Origin: RH-AL1 sp964247745
Lineage (GTDB): Bacteria; Pseudomonadota; Alphaproteobacteria; Rhizobiales; Beijerinckiaceae
DNA: 64,000 nucleotides
NCBI GenBank assembly: GCA_964247745.1
Contig: CAXTVT010000001.1
Span: 1-64,000, forward strand
Reading direction: 5' to 3'
A program made the translations under genes and the position numbers. Every line of letters begins with the position of its first letter. Position 1 is the stretch's first letter. Below the pieces are notes generated by a model. The model saw only the letters and a list, made by a program, of their open reading frames with translations. It was not told where the DNA came from and made no database searches. Positions 49,360 through 58,762 of the stretch are shown here, piece by piece.

Positions 49360-51006
49360 TCAGTGCGCGTGGACGCCGAGAGCGCCGATGCCGGTCTCCG
49401 AGCGTACGTATTGGGCATCGAACAGGGCCTTTTCCCGGTCGGCGCGGCGGCTCTTGTCGATCAGCGAGAACACGATGATCCCGATGAAGGCGATCGGCAT
49501 CGAGAAGATCGCCGGGTTCGAGTACGGGAAGATCGCCGCCTTGTGACCGAGCGAGGTCACCCAGAAGGCCTTCGACAGCACGACCATGACCACCGAGGAG
49601 ATCAGGCCGAGCGAACCGCCGACCACGGCGCCGAGCGTCGTGCACTTGCGCCAGAGGATCGACATGACGAGCACCGGGAAGTTGCAGGATGCCGCCACCG
49701 AGAAGGCAAGGCCGACCATGAAGGCGACGTTCTGCTTCTCGAAGACGATGCCGAGCCCGATGGCCACGATGCCGATCACCACGGCCGAAGCCTTCGAGAT
49801 GTTGACCTCGTGGCGCTCGGAATTGCCCTTGGCGATGACGTTGGCGTAGATGTCGTGGCTGACGGCGGAGGCCGCCGCCAGCGTCAGGCCGGCGACAACC
49901 GCGAGGATCGTCGCGAACGCGACCGCCGCGATGAACCCGAACAGGTAGGGGCCGCCGACCTGCTCGGCGAGCCGCACGGCCGCCATGTTGCTGACCGTGC
50001 CCTTGAGGTCGAAGACGATCGCGCCGAAGCCGATGATGAACGTCAGCACGTAGAAGTAGCCGATGAACCCCGTGGCGTAGAGCACCGAGGTGCGCGCGGT
50101 CTTCGCGTCCTTGACCGTGAAGAAGCGCATCAGGATGTGCGGCAGCCCGGCGGTGCCGAACATCAAGGCCATGCCGAGCGAGATGCCCGAGATCGGATCG
50201 GGCACGAAGCCGCCTGGCGACATGATCGCATCCTTCTTGGGAGACAGCTCGACGGCCTTGGCGAACAGCGCGTCGGGGCTCCAGCTGAACTTGGTCAGCA
50301 CGATCGCCGCGATGACGGTCGCGCCGAACAGCAGCAGGCCGGCCTTGATGATCTGCACCCAGGTGGTCGCCTTCATGCCGCCGAAGGCGACGTAGACGAT
50401 CATCAGGATGCCGACGATGATCTCGGCCGTGATGTAGGGCAGGTGGTGCGCCGACAGGACGACGATGAGTTCGCCCGCGCCGACCATCTGCGCGATGAGG
50501 TAGAGTGCGACGACGACCAGCGTGCCGAAGGCCGACAACAGGCGGATCGGCGTCGATCCCAGCCGGAACGAGGCGACGTCGGCGAAGGTGAACTTGCCGA
50601 GGTTGCGCAGCCGCTCCGCGATGAGGAACAGCAGGATCGGCCAGCCCACGAGGAAGCCGATCGAGTAGAGCAACCCGTCGAAGCCCGAGGTGTAGACAAG
50701 GCCGGAGATGCCGAGGAACGAGGCCGCCGACATGTAGTCGCCGGCGATGGCGAGGCCGTTCTGGAAGCCCGTGATGCCGCCGCCGGCGGCGTAGAATTGC
50801 GCTGCCGACTTGTTGCCGCTCGCCGCCCGCGCCGTGATGTACAGCGTCAGCGCCACGAAGAGGAAGAACATGACCAGGGCGGGATAATTGAACGGCTCCG
50901 GCGTCGGGATCGCCGCCGGCGCCGGCTGCGCTTGGGCCAGAGCGGTTGTGACGCCGAGAGGAAGCAGCACGGCGGACATCGTCGCCAGACGGGCGAGACG
51001 GCTCAT
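49360..51006 (-). CDS. actP: Cation/acetate symporter (SSS family)
   Basis: A 548-residue sodium:solute symporter. A signal-like first helix (LARLATMSAVLLPLGVTTA) precedes thirteen-helix core sequence: ITGFQNGLAIAGDYMSAASF is the ActP hallmark, and FGTAGLPHILMRFFTVKDAK the second. It imports acetate or similar short acids into the cytoplasm. The ATG at 51006 overlaps the DUF485 gene stop by four bases. Note the acyl-CoA synthetase gene at the left edge, which could use such acids. Confidence 0.92.
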   Translation of the reverse strand: MSRLARLATMSAVLLPLGVTTALAQAQPAPAAIPTPEPFNYPALVMFFLFVALTLYITARAASGNKSAAQFYAAGGGITGFQNGLAIAGDYMSAASFLGISGLVYTSGFDGLLYSIGFLVGWPILLFLIAERLRNLGKFTFADVASFRLGSTPIRLLSAFGTLVVVALYLIAQMVGAGELIVVLSAHHLPYITAEIIVGILMIVYVAFGGMKATTWVQIIKAGLLLFGATVIAAIVLTKFSWSPDALFAKAVELSPKKDAIMSPGGFVPDPISGISLGMALMFGTAGLPHILMRFFTVKDAKTARTSVLYATGFIGYFYVLTFIIGFGAIVFDLKGTVSNMAAVRLAEQVGGPYLFGFIAAVAFATILAVVAGLTLAAASAVSHDIYANVIAKGNSERHEVNISKASAVVIGIVAIGLGIVFEKQNVAFMVGLAFSVAASCNFPVLVMSILWRKCTTLGAVVGGSLGLISSVVMVVLSKAFWVTSLGHKAAIFPYSNPAIFSMPIAFIGIIVFSLIDKSRRADREKALFDAQYVRSETGIGALGVHAH

Positions 51007-51344
51007 CGAAGCACCTCGCCGCGCAGCTCGCGGGCGAGCCGATCGAACCGGGAATTGGCAATCGCGACGTAGAACGCGGTGATCACGAAGGTGGCGACGA
51101 GGATCGCGAAACCGGCCACGATGGCGATCGAGGTCGTCGAACCCGCCGTGATCTTGCCCGACAGGAGCATGCCGTCGGTCTTGTTGAAGGCGACGAGGAG
51201 GATGAAACCGAAATAGATGATCCACATGATCGCGGCCAACGTCCAACCCAGCGTCGCACGCGAGCGGGTCAGCTGCTGGAACGTCGGATTGGCCATCATG
51301 GCCTTCGTCGTCCCGTCGTCGATGTCGATCTCGCGTCCGCTCAC
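51003..51344 (-). CDS. DUF485 membrane protein, ActP partner
   Basis: A 113-residue protein with two membrane helices (LAAIMWIIYFGFILLVAFN; SIAIVAGFAILVATFVITAF). MMANPTFQQLTRSRATLGWT is the DUF485 signature. DUF485 proteins are the standard small partner of ActP-type symporters. I chose GTG at 51344 because GGGGAGGA lies seven bases before it and it gives the family's length. Confidence 0.9.
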   Translation of the reverse strand: MSGREIDIDDGTTKAMMANPTFQQLTRSRATLGWTLAAIMWIIYFGFILLVAFNKTDGMLLSGKITAGSTTSIAIVAGFAILVATFVITAFYVAIANSRFDRLARELRGEVLR

Positions 51345-51551
51345 GATGTGCTTCCTCCCCATGCCGCATATGCGGCTGACCTGCTTCGCCAACCGCATCG
51401 AGGCGGTTCGCGATTTGCTCCAGCGGGTGTCGTGCCCCGCTAAAGCCGAAAGGCCGTCCCAGAGCGCGACGATTGTCGCAAGCTGGAACAGCCGAGCCAA
51501 TCAATAGGGCGCAACTTATAAGAGCCCCGACGCGCCGTCGATGGAGCATCC

Positions 51552-51854
51552 ATGTGCCGTTCGTCTAGATCAACCATATTCTTTCTCGCGCTCGCGATCC
51601 TGCCTACGGCGGCACAAGCGCAGTTCTACGGCTTCCCCAGCGAGGTCGGTGTCATCGACGACGGCTTCGGCGTCCTGCCGCCTTTGCCGTCGGCTCCGCC
51701 CCTGCCGCAGGCTGGCTTTGCGGACGCGTCCGCTCCACCCTTCTTTCCCGGAAGGCCGGCTCGGCGGCCGTGCCCGGTCATCATCAAGGTCGGGCCCGGG
51801 CTGAGGCACTTGGCGGGCACGCGGATCGTCTACGGGCAGCCGGGCTGCTCCTAG
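51552..51854 (+). CDS. Small exported proline-rich protein
   Basis: A 100-residue protein with a clean Sec signal peptide (STIFFLALAILPTAAQAQ, about 7-24). The mature part is Pro/Gly-rich, with a C-terminal PCPVIIKVGPGLRHLAGTRI and two cysteines that could pair. No known domain is visible. It stands alone between the ActP pair and the hydrolase gene. Confidence 0.6.
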   Translation: MCRSSRSTIFFLALAILPTAAQAQFYGFPSEVGVIDDGFGVLPPLPSAPPLPQAGFADASAPPFFPGRPARRPCPVIIKVGPGLRHLAGTRIVYGQPGCS

Positions 51855-51948
51855 CCGGCGCATGCCTCGAGCGGGCTTGCCGATCCCCGGCCCTGCGGTA
51901 GGTGAGAAAGCGCCCGACGCCGTCCGCGTCCGCCCGAGGAGATGCCCG

Positions 51949-52548
51949 ATGAGCCAGCCCAAGACCCTCCGCGACGTCTCCGGCCTCGGCACCGAGGCGC
52001 CGAGCCTCAGGGGGTCGGCCCTCATCATGATCGACTTGCAGAACACCTATCGAGAAGGCGTGATGACGCTCGAGGGTGTCGAGCCGGCGATCAAGGAGGC
52101 GGCGACCCTGCTGAAGCGTGCGCGGGAGGCCGGCATCCCGATCTTTCACATTCAGCACGATGCCGGTGCCGGCTCGCCCTACGATCTGGGTGAGCGTATC
52201 GGCGCGATCGCCGACGAGGTGTCGCCGCACGAGGGCGAGGCGACGATCGTCAAGAACTACCCGTCGGCCTTCGTCGGCACCGAACTTCAGGAGAAGCTGG
52301 CCGCGGCGGCGACCAAGGACCTGATCATCGCCGGGTTCATGACCCACATGTGCGTGAACTCGACGGCGCGCTCGGCCTTCAACCTCGGCTTCCGCCCGAC
52401 CGTGGTGGCTTCGACCACGGCGACACGCAACCTTCCCGGAATGGACGGCACCGTGGTCTCCGCGGCCGCACTGCAGCAGGCGAGCCTCGCGGCCTTGGCC
52501 GACCTCTTCGCGGTGGTCGTGCGCAAGCAGGACGACATCCGGGGATAG
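51949..52548 (+). CDS. Isochorismatase-like cysteine hydrolase
   Basis: A 199-residue alpha/beta hydrolase of the isochorismatase/nicotinamidase superfamily. The catalytic triad is visible: Asp29 in MIDLQNTY, Lys in IVKNYPSAF and Cys in MTHMCVNSTARSAF with the cis-peptide before it. The zinc ligands of nicotinamidases are not apparent. The substrate is unknown. The ATG at 51949 follows GAGGAGA; an earlier ATG is out of frame. Confidence 0.88.
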   Translation: MSQPKTLRDVSGLGTEAPSLRGSALIMIDLQNTYREGVMTLEGVEPAIKEAATLLKRAREAGIPIFHIQHDAGAGSPYDLGERIGAIADEVSPHEGEATIVKNYPSAFVGTELQEKLAAAATKDLIIAGFMTHMCVNSTARSAFNLGFRPTVVASTTATRNLPGMDGTVVSAAALQQASLAALADLFAVVVRKQDDIRG

Positions 52549-52677
52549 ACGCGGAGCGGCGTAAAGCGCGAACGCTCAAGCGGGCGGTCGCGTCCCGAGC
52601 CGATGCGGCGGCAGGCTCCTCGACAGCCTCGGGCAAGGCCGATCTGTTGCACTGGCATCTCCAGCAGGAGAGCCGCC

Positions 52678-53562
52678 TTGAGCTTCGCCATCGGTTTGAT
52701 CGTCGCGCTCGGTTGCATGCTCGGCGGCTTCGTCGCGGCAGGCGGCCACGTCTTCGTGCTCTGGCAGCCCTACGAGTTCATCATCATCGGGGGCTCGGCG
52801 CTCGGCACCTTCATCGTCGCCAACCCGCTGCCCACGATCAAGGACACGGGCAAGGCCGTGCTCGAGGCGATCAAGGGCGCCGCTCCCAAGGAGCGCGACT
52901 ACCTCGACCTACTCGGACTGCTCTACGTGCTGATGCGCGAGCTGCGCGGCAACGGCCGCAACGCCCTCGAGGAGCAGATCGACAACCCGAAGGATTCCGA
53001 ACTCTTCCAGCGCTTTCCCAAGACGCTGGCCGACAAGGACATGACGGCCTTCATCTGCGACTACGTCCGCCTGATCCTCGTCGGCAACGCTCGCACCCAC
53101 GAGATCGAGGCGCTGATGGACGAGGAGATCGAGACCATCAAGCGCGACCGGCTCAAGCCCTACAGTGCGATCCAGAGCGTCGCCGACGGCCTGCCGGCGC
53201 TCGGCATCGTCGCGGCGGTGCTCGGCATCATCAAGGCGATGGGCGCGCTCGACCAATCGCCCGAGTTGCTCGGCGAGCTGATCGGCGCGGCTCTCGTGGG
53301 CACCTTCGCCGGCATTTTCATGTCCTATGGCTTCGCCGGGCCGCTGGCCTCGAAGATCAAGGTCACCCGCGAGAAGCGCTACCGGCTCTACGTCATCATC
53401 AAGCAATCGCTGCTGGCCTTCATGAACGGCGCCATGCCGCTGATCGCGCTCGAACACGGCCGCAAGACCATCTCGTCGAAGGATCGCCCCTCGATCGATG
53501 CGGTCGAAAACGAGACCATGAACGGCGCCGGCAAGTCCGAGCCGATGAAGGCGGCGGCCTGA
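52678..53562 (+). CDS. motA: Flagellar motor stator protein MotA
   Basis: A 294-residue proton-channel subunit of the flagellar stator. Four membrane helices lie at about 1-22, 30-50, 170-190 and 200-222. The cytoplasmic loop keeps the torque residues in GNGRNALEEQIDNP, and GLPALGIVAAVLGIIKAMG is the conserved third helix. The TTG at 52678 follows CAGGAGAG and gives the family start LSFAIGLIVALG. It is the first gene of the switch operon; motB is not in the window. Confidence 0.93.
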   Translation: MSFAIGLIVALGCMLGGFVAAGGHVFVLWQPYEFIIIGGSALGTFIVANPLPTIKDTGKAVLEAIKGAAPKERDYLDLLGLLYVLMRELRGNGRNALEEQIDNPKDSELFQRFPKTLADKDMTAFICDYVRLILVGNARTHEIEALMDEEIETIKRDRLKPYSAIQSVADGLPALGIVAAVLGIIKAMGALDQSPELLGELIGAALVGTFAGIFMSYGFAGPLASKIKVTREKRYRLYVIIKQSLLAFMNGAMPLIALEHGRKTISSKDRPSIDAVENETMNGAGKSEPMKAAA

Positions 53563-53563
53563 C

Positions 53564-54550
53564 ATGTTCCCGCTCGCCTCCGCGACGCCGAAGCAGCCCA
53601 ATCGGTCGCGCCCGCAGCGGCCGGGCGACGGCAACGCCTACGACGATGCGCCGCTTCTGAAGGGCGCCGCAGAGCGCTTGCTCGCCGCCCTCCTGAAGAG
53701 CCTCGGCACGATGGCGGGGCCGGCGACGATCGTCGAGGGCGCCCTGGTCGGCTACCGTCGCGTCGCACTGCGCGACCACCTCGCCATGCAGCGGCCCGGC
53801 ACGGTCAGCTCCGCCCTCGATTGCGCAGGTGTCGGATGCACGGTGCTGGCGGGCCTGGACGCCGCGCTCGTCCACGCCGTCGTCGAGCTGCTCTGCGGCG
53901 GCACCGGCGGCGAGTGCCGTCCGGACGAGATGCGTCCGGCGACTTCGATCGACATGCAATATTCCCACACCTTGGCGGCTCTGGCCGCGGCCGCCATCGC
54001 TGCCGAGTGGCAGGAGCGCGGCTTTACCGGTGTCAAGCCGGTGCGGATCGAGGGGGCGCCGCAAGCTGACGTCTGCGGGGCGGCGACACGCGAGGTCGGC
54101 GTCGTCACGCTGGCGATCGCGATTTTCGGCCTGCGCGGCCTGCTGACTTTGGCACTGCCGCCGACGGCGCTGCAGGCCTTCGCCGGCGAGGCCGCAACCA
54201 TGGCTCCGACGCCCGACGCCGATCCGCTTTGGTCTACGCAGCTGCGCCAGGAGCTAGCGCGCGCGGCCGTGACCGTCGACGTTCTGCTCGATGCGATGCC
54301 GCTCTCGCTGCGCCAGCTCTCCGAGCTGAAGCCCGGCCAGGTCCTCGCGCTGCCGTCCGAGGCCCGCACCCGTGCGTCCCTCGTCTGCGATGGGCGAACC
54401 CTCTATCGCGGTGAGATCGGTCAGGACGAGAACCGCTATTCGCTGCGCATCGACGAGGTCGCATTACCCTCGATCGCTCTGGCGACACCGTCGGCCGAAA
54501 CTTTTCTACGCCTCCGCAAAAGCCCGCTCCAAGACCTGACCAAGGCCTGA
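53564..54550 (+). CDS. fliM: Flagellar motor switch protein FliM
   Basis: A 328-residue C-ring protein. The middle CheC-like domain is divergent, and the N-terminal CheY-P-binding LSQxEID-like motif is not evident. The C-terminal SpoA domain is present (LRQLSELKPGQVLALPSEA, LYRGEIGQDENRYSLRI). It starts 1 base after motA. The low similarity is usual for Rhizobiales FliM proteins. The place between motA and fliN supports the call. Confidence 0.85.
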   Translation: MFPLASATPKQPNRSRPQRPGDGNAYDDAPLLKGAAERLLAALLKSLGTMAGPATIVEGALVGYRRVALRDHLAMQRPGTVSSALDCAGVGCTVLAGLDAALVHAVVELLCGGTGGECRPDEMRPATSIDMQYSHTLAALAAAAIAAEWQERGFTGVKPVRIEGAPQADVCGAATREVGVVTLAIAIFGLRGLLTLALPPTALQAFAGEAATMAPTPDADPLWSTQLRQELARAAVTVDVLLDAMPLSLRQLSELKPGQVLALPSEARTRASLVCDGRTLYRGEIGQDENRYSLRIDEVALPSIALATPSAETFLRLRKSPLQDLTKA

Positions 54551-54553
54551 TCC

Positions 54554-54886
54554 ATGTCGTCCGAACCGTCATCCACCCGCACCCCGACTGCGTCAGCCAC
54601 CTTGCCCGTGGAGCGAAGCACGGCCGGCTCCCACCTCGATTCAATTCTCAAGATTCCCGTCGTGGTCCAGGTCTTCGTCGGCTCGGCCTCGATGCCGATT
54701 GCCGAGCTCATGGCGCTCGATCGCGGTGCCGTCATCGCACTCAATCACGACATCTCCGACCCCGTCGACATCGTGGTCAACGGCCGCACGATCGCGCGCG
54801 GCGAGCTCGTGGCGCTCGACGACGATCCCTCCAAGATCGGGGTCAAGCTGGTCGAGATCGTCGGGCAACCGGATCCGACGGCCTGA
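54554..54886 (+). CDS. fliN: Flagellar motor switch protein FliN
   Basis: A 110-residue protein. A disordered Ser/Thr-rich start leads to a SpoA domain: ILKIPVVVQVFVGSASMPI, LMALDRGAVIALNHDISDPV, and IARGELVALDDDPSKIGVKL. It forms the lower C ring with FliM. It lies 3 bases after fliM and 7 bases before fliG. Confidence 0.93.
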   Translation: MSSEPSSTRTPTASATLPVERSTAGSHLDSILKIPVVVQVFVGSASMPIAELMALDRGAVIALNHDISDPVDIVVNGRTIARGELVALDDDPSKIGVKLVEIVGQPDPTA

Positions 54887-54893
54887 CCGCGCC

Positions 54894-55898
54894 ATGACCC
54901 GCGACGCCACCTACGACAGCTATCGGCCGCTGAAGGGACCGGAGAAGGTCGCGGCGCTGCTCCTCGTCATGGGCAAGCCGCTGGCGAGCCGGCTGCTCGG
55001 CCATTTCGACCCGACCGAGCTGAAGGCGATCACCCGCTCGGCCGCTCAGCTCGGCTCCGTGCCGATCGACGTTCTGGAAGACCTGGTCGAGGAATTCGCC
55101 GGGCAGTTCTCGGAGGCCGCCGAATTGCTGGGATCGTTCGACCAGGCCGAGAACCTGCTGACCGGCGTGCTGCCGCCGGAGCAGGTCGCCGACATCATGT
55201 CGGACGTGCGCGGCAGCTCGAATGGCAATACCTGGGACCAAATCGGTGCGATCGCGCCGCAGCTGCTCGCCGATTATCTCGCGCGCCAGCATCCGCAGGT
55301 GCTGGCGCTGGCGCTCTCCCGGCTGAAGCCGCAAGGCGCCGCGGCGATCATGGAACTGCTGCCGCGCGAGGCTCGGAACGCCGCCACGCGGCGCCTGCTG
55401 GCGCTCGGCCCGGTCGCCGACGCCGCGCTGCGCGTGCTCGAGACCCGCCTCAAGCAGGATCTGATCCTCAATCCCGCCGCCCCGCCGGGCGCCGGCACCT
55501 CGCGCATCGCCTCCATCATCAACAAGATGGCGCCCGAACACGCCGCCGACCTGATGGACGCGCTGCGCGCCGAGCGGCCCGCCGACGCCGAGGCGCTCTC
55601 GGCCAAGCTATTCTCGTTCGACGATCTGGTCACCTTGCCCACCAGGACGCGGCAGGCGCTGTTCGAGAGCGTGCCGAGCGAGCGCATCGTGCTGGCGCTG
55701 AGCGACACCGACGCCGAGTTCCGCGCCAACATCCTGTCGTCGCTGACCGCCCGCGCGCGCCGCCTCGTCGAGAACGAGCTCGCCGGAGCCGCCGGTGCGC
55801 CGGCGAAGGACGTCGCTGCCGCCAAGCGCGCCATCGTCGACACGTTGCTGGCCATGGCCGAGCGTGGCGATGTCGAGCTGCGCGAGGACGAGGGCTAG
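54894..55898 (+). CDS. fliG: Flagellar motor switch protein FliG
   Basis: A 334-residue rotor protein contacting MotA. The N-terminal domain contacts FliF, the middle domain carries the QHPQVLALALSRL motif (EHPQ equivalent), and the C-terminal torque helix reads ERIVLALSDTDAEFRANIL with charged residues retained. The order motA-fliM-fliN-fliG-flhB is characteristic of alphaproteobacterial flagellar clusters. Confidence 0.94.
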   Translation: MTRDATYDSYRPLKGPEKVAALLLVMGKPLASRLLGHFDPTELKAITRSAAQLGSVPIDVLEDLVEEFAGQFSEAAELLGSFDQAENLLTGVLPPEQVADIMSDVRGSSNGNTWDQIGAIAPQLLADYLARQHPQVLALALSRLKPQGAAAIMELLPREARNAATRRLLALGPVADAALRVLETRLKQDLILNPAAPPGAGTSRIASIINKMAPEHAADLMDALRAERPADAEALSAKLFSFDDLVTLPTRTRQALFESVPSERIVLALSDTDAEFRANILSSLTARARRLVENELAGAAGAPAKDVAAAKRAIVDTLLAMAERGDVELREDEG

Positions 55899-55904
55899 CG
55901 CGCG

Positions 55905-57005
55905 ATGGCGGACGACGCTGGCGGGAGCCAGGACAAGACCGAGGAAGGTTCGGAAAAGAAGCGGCTCGATGCCATCGAGAAGGGCGACGTGCCGTTCTCG
56001 CGCGAGGCCTCGGTGTTCCTTTCGCTCGGCTCTATGCTCGTGATCACGTCGCTGATGCTGGCCAACGGGGCGCGCCCGCTCGCCGGCGCCCTGGCAAGTC
56101 TGTTCGCCAATCCGACCCGCGATCCGTTCGCCACCACCGCCGACACGGTCGCGGTGTTCCGCGTCGCGGAGGGAGCGGCGGCGGTCTTCCTGTGGCCGGT
56201 GCTGCTGCTGCTCGCCTCGGCGGGCGTCATTGCGGGCCTCTCGCAGGGATTGCCGCGGCTCGTGCTCGGGCGGATCGCACCGAAATGGTCGAAGCTGTCG
56301 CCTGCCGCCGGGCTGAAGCGCTTGCTCGGCCGCGACGGCCAGGTCGAGTTCGCGAAAAATCTCTTCAAGTTCGTGCTGGTCAGCGCGGTGGTCGCGCTGA
56401 TTCTGCGTGGGCAGTCCCAGACGCTGATCGGCACGCTGTTCTACGAGCCGGCACAGCTCGGGCCGCTCATGCTCGGCCTGGTCGCGCGGCTGCTGGCGGG
56501 CTCACTGGTCGCCTACGCCTTGCTCGCCGCCGCCGATCTCGTCTGGGCCCGGGTGAAATGGCGGCGTGACTTGCGCATGAGCCGGCAGGAACTCAAGGAC
56601 GAGATGAAGCAGTCCGAGGGCGATCCGCTGCTGAAAGCCAAGCGGCGCAGCCTGGCGCTCGACCGCCGCCGCCGCCGCATGATGGCGGCGGTCCCCCGAG
56701 CGACGCTGGTGATCGCCAACCCGACGCATTACGCGATCGCGCTGCGCTACGTCCGCGAGGAGGGCGGCGCGCCCGTCGTCCTCGCCAAGGGGCAGGACCT
56801 CATCGCGCTGAAAATCCGCGAAATCGCCGAGGGCGCCGGCGTTCCGGTGATCGAAGACAAGGCTCTCGCAAGGTCCATGTACGATCTTGTCGAGGTGTCG
56901 CAGCTCATTCCCGCTGAATTCTACAAGGCCGTTGCCGAGCTCATTCACTTCCTGCAGGCGCGCAGCCCCGTCCGCCGCCCCGCTCCGAAAGCCTTTCATG
57001 GATAA
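55905..57005 (+). CDS. flhB: Flagellar type III export protein FlhB
   Basis: A 366-residue export-gate protein that switches substrate specificity from hook to filament. Four membrane helices precede a basic linker (KRRSLALDRRRRRMM). The autocleavage motif NPTH begins at Asn272 (IANPTHYAIAL), and the C-terminal cytoplasmic domain shows GQDLIALKIREIAEGAG. The N-terminus DKTEEGSEKKRLDA is typical. It overlaps the next gene by 8 bases. Confidence 0.95.
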   Translation: MADDAGGSQDKTEEGSEKKRLDAIEKGDVPFSREASVFLSLGSMLVITSLMLANGARPLAGALASLFANPTRDPFATTADTVAVFRVAEGAAAVFLWPVLLLLASAGVIAGLSQGLPRLVLGRIAPKWSKLSPAAGLKRLLGRDGQVEFAKNLFKFVLVSAVVALILRGQSQTLIGTLFYEPAQLGPLMLGLVARLLAGSLVAYALLAAADLVWARVKWRRDLRMSRQELKDEMKQSEGDPLLKAKRRSLALDRRRRRMMAAVPRATLVIANPTHYAIALRYVREEGGAPVVLAKGQDLIALKIREIAEGAGVPVIEDKALARSMYDLVEVSQLIPAEFYKAVAELIHFLQARSPVRRPAPKAFHG

Positions 57006-57453
57006 CCTCGTGACCGACGTTGCCCGACAGCGCACCGCGATCCTTGCCGAGGCGCTCGGCGAGACCGTAGCGGAGCTGCGCCTGATCGATCCCGGCGACA
57101 TCATCGCCTACATCCGTGCCGGACAATGGGCCAACATCGCCGATCTCGTGGATTCATCTGCCGAGCTGTCGTTTCACGAGGGCGCGATGACCTTCGCCTG
57201 CGCCGCCGATTTCGTCCTCGATTGGGCGAGCACCCCCTCGATCGCGCTGGAAATGGAGTTCCAGGGCCATGCCATCAGCGCGTTCTTCACGCTCTTCCTC
57301 GATCGCGGCAACGGCATGGTCGCGCTACGCCGGGTTTGGTTCCCGATCGAGCCGGAGAGCGCGACGGATGGCACCGAGGCCCTGGCCAAGGCGGTCGCCG
57401 ACGCACGGCTGGGCTACGGCGCCGTACCGTTTGCGGCCGTGAAGCGCCCTTGA
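56998..57453 (+). CDS. Unknown protein at the end of the flagellar operon
   Basis: A 151-residue soluble protein. The first 75 residues are helical (AILAEALGETVAELRLIDPG); the rest looks like a beta domain ending with MVALRRVWFPIEPES. It overlaps flhB by 8 bases and the PilZ-like gene by 4, so it is made with the switch proteins. I do not recognise the family; a regulatory or assembly role is inferred from position only. Confidence 0.7.
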   Translation: MDNLVTDVARQRTAILAEALGETVAELRLIDPGDIIAYIRAGQWANIADLVDSSAELSFHEGAMTFACAADFVLDWASTPSIALEMEFQGHAISAFFTLFLDRGNGMVALRRVWFPIEPESATDGTEALAKAVADARLGYGAVPFAAVKRP

Positions 57454-57821
57454 CCGGAGATGCGCCGCGCGAGGTGCTCGGGCGGCGCATCGCGCCGGGC
57501 GACGCGTTGCAGGGTGAGTTCACCTACAGTGTGGTCGAGGTGGCGCTCCCCGGCTGGGCGGGCCTCGAGCGGCGCGGCGACAAGCGCCTGCGCACGCGTC
57601 TGCGCGACGGCATCATCGGCGAGCGCAAGCATCGCACCATTGCCGAGTGCCGCATCAGGGACCGCTCTCACGGCGGCGCCCGATTACAGCTCGACACGGA
57701 CCGGCCGCTACCGAAGAACTTCGTGCTGACCGACGGTGCCGCGCGCGCGCTCTATCGCGCCGAACTCGTGTGGCAGGTCGGCCGAGACGCGGGCGTCAAA
57801 CTGACGGCGAGCGATCGATAG
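57450..57821 (+). CDS. PilZ-like protein
   Basis: A 123-residue protein whose second half resembles a PilZ domain. ERRGDKRLRTRLRDG supplies an Rx3R-like basic motif, and CRIRDRSHGGARLQLD the D/NxSxxG motif, followed by LPKNFVLTDGAARALYRAEL. PilZ domains bind cyclic di-GMP and can brake flagella (YcgR). The TTG at 57450 overlaps the preceding stop (TTGA). No ATG gives the basic motif and a sensible N-terminus. Confidence 0.7.
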   Translation: MTGDAPREVLGRRIAPGDALQGEFTYSVVEVALPGWAGLERRGDKRLRTRLRDGIIGERKHRTIAECRIRDRSHGGARLQLDTDRPLPKNFVLTDGAARALYRAELVWQVGRDAGVKLTASDR

Positions 57822-57848
57822 CCGACCATGTCCTAAAAGATCGATGTC

Positions 57849-58652
57849 TCAGAGCGCGAATTCGGCGATGACCGGCACATGGTCCGACGGCCGATCCCAG
57901 CCGCGCGCCTCCTTGAGGATCGTCAGGCCGGCCAACGTGTCGCCCAGGCTGGGGCTCGTCCAGATGTGGTCGAGGCGACGGCCTTTGTCGGCTTTCGCCC
58001 AGTCGGGCGAACGATAGCTCCACCAAGTGTAGCACTTCTCCTCGGGCGGAACGTGCGAGCGCAGCACGTCGACCCAACGCCCGGCGGCGACGACGCGGCC
58101 GAAACGCTCCACCTCGATCGGCGTGTGGCTGACGACCTTGAGCAATGCCTTGTGGCTCCAGACGTCGTGCTCGAGCGGCGCCACGTTGAGATCGCCGACG
58201 AGGATCGCGTCGCGCGCCGCCACGCCCTCGGCGATCATCCAGGCCGCCATCTCGTCGAGGAAGGCGAGCTTGTGGGCGAACTTCTCGTTGATGATCGGGT
58301 CGGGCTCGTCGCCGCCGGCTGGCACGTAGAAGTCGTGTATCGTAAGCTTCCGGCCGCCGACCTCGAGCCCGACGGAGAGGTGACGAGCGTCGTTCTTGTT
58401 ACAGAAACCGCGCCGCTCGATGCGGGTGAACGGTAGCCGCGAGACGATGGCGACGCCGTGATAGCCCTTCTGGCCGTTGATCGCGATGTGGTCGTATCCG
58501 AGGTGCTTGAATGCGGCGACGGGAAATTCCGCGTCGCGGCATTTGGTCTCCTGGAGGCAGAGAACGTCGGGCCGATGCTTGACGAGCAGCGCCTCGACGA
58601 GATCGATGCGCAACCGCACCGAGTTGATGTTCCAGGTGGCTAGGGTGAACAT
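57849..58652 (-). CDS. xth: Exodeoxyribonuclease III
   Basis: A 267-residue AP endonuclease/3' exonuclease of base-excision repair. Catalytic motifs are complete: LATWNINSVRLRI, CLQETKCRD (metal Glu), GDLNVAP and PSDHVPVIAEF (catalytic His). The length matches XthA of alphaproteobacteria. It is convergent with the flagellar operon, with 27 bases between. Confidence 0.95.
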   Translation of the reverse strand: MFTLATWNINSVRLRIDLVEALLVKHRPDVLCLQETKCRDAEFPVAAFKHLGYDHIAINGQKGYHGVAIVSRLPFTRIERRGFCNKNDARHLSVGLEVGGRKLTIHDFYVPAGGDEPDPIINEKFAHKLAFLDEMAAWMIAEGVAARDAILVGDLNVAPLEHDVWSHKALLKVVSHTPIEVERFGRVVAAGRWVDVLRSHVPPEEKCYTWWSYRSPDWAKADKGRRLDHIWTSPSLGDTLAGLTILKEARGWDRPSDHVPVIAEFAL

Positions 58653-58762
58653 CGCCGGCCTATAGCGGCGATGCCCACGGCGGAGAAGGCGAAGCCGCGA
58701 CAGACCTGGGGATCAACCGTCTTCGTGTTGGCTTGACCGCCGGCGTTCGCGGAAGCGGCCGC

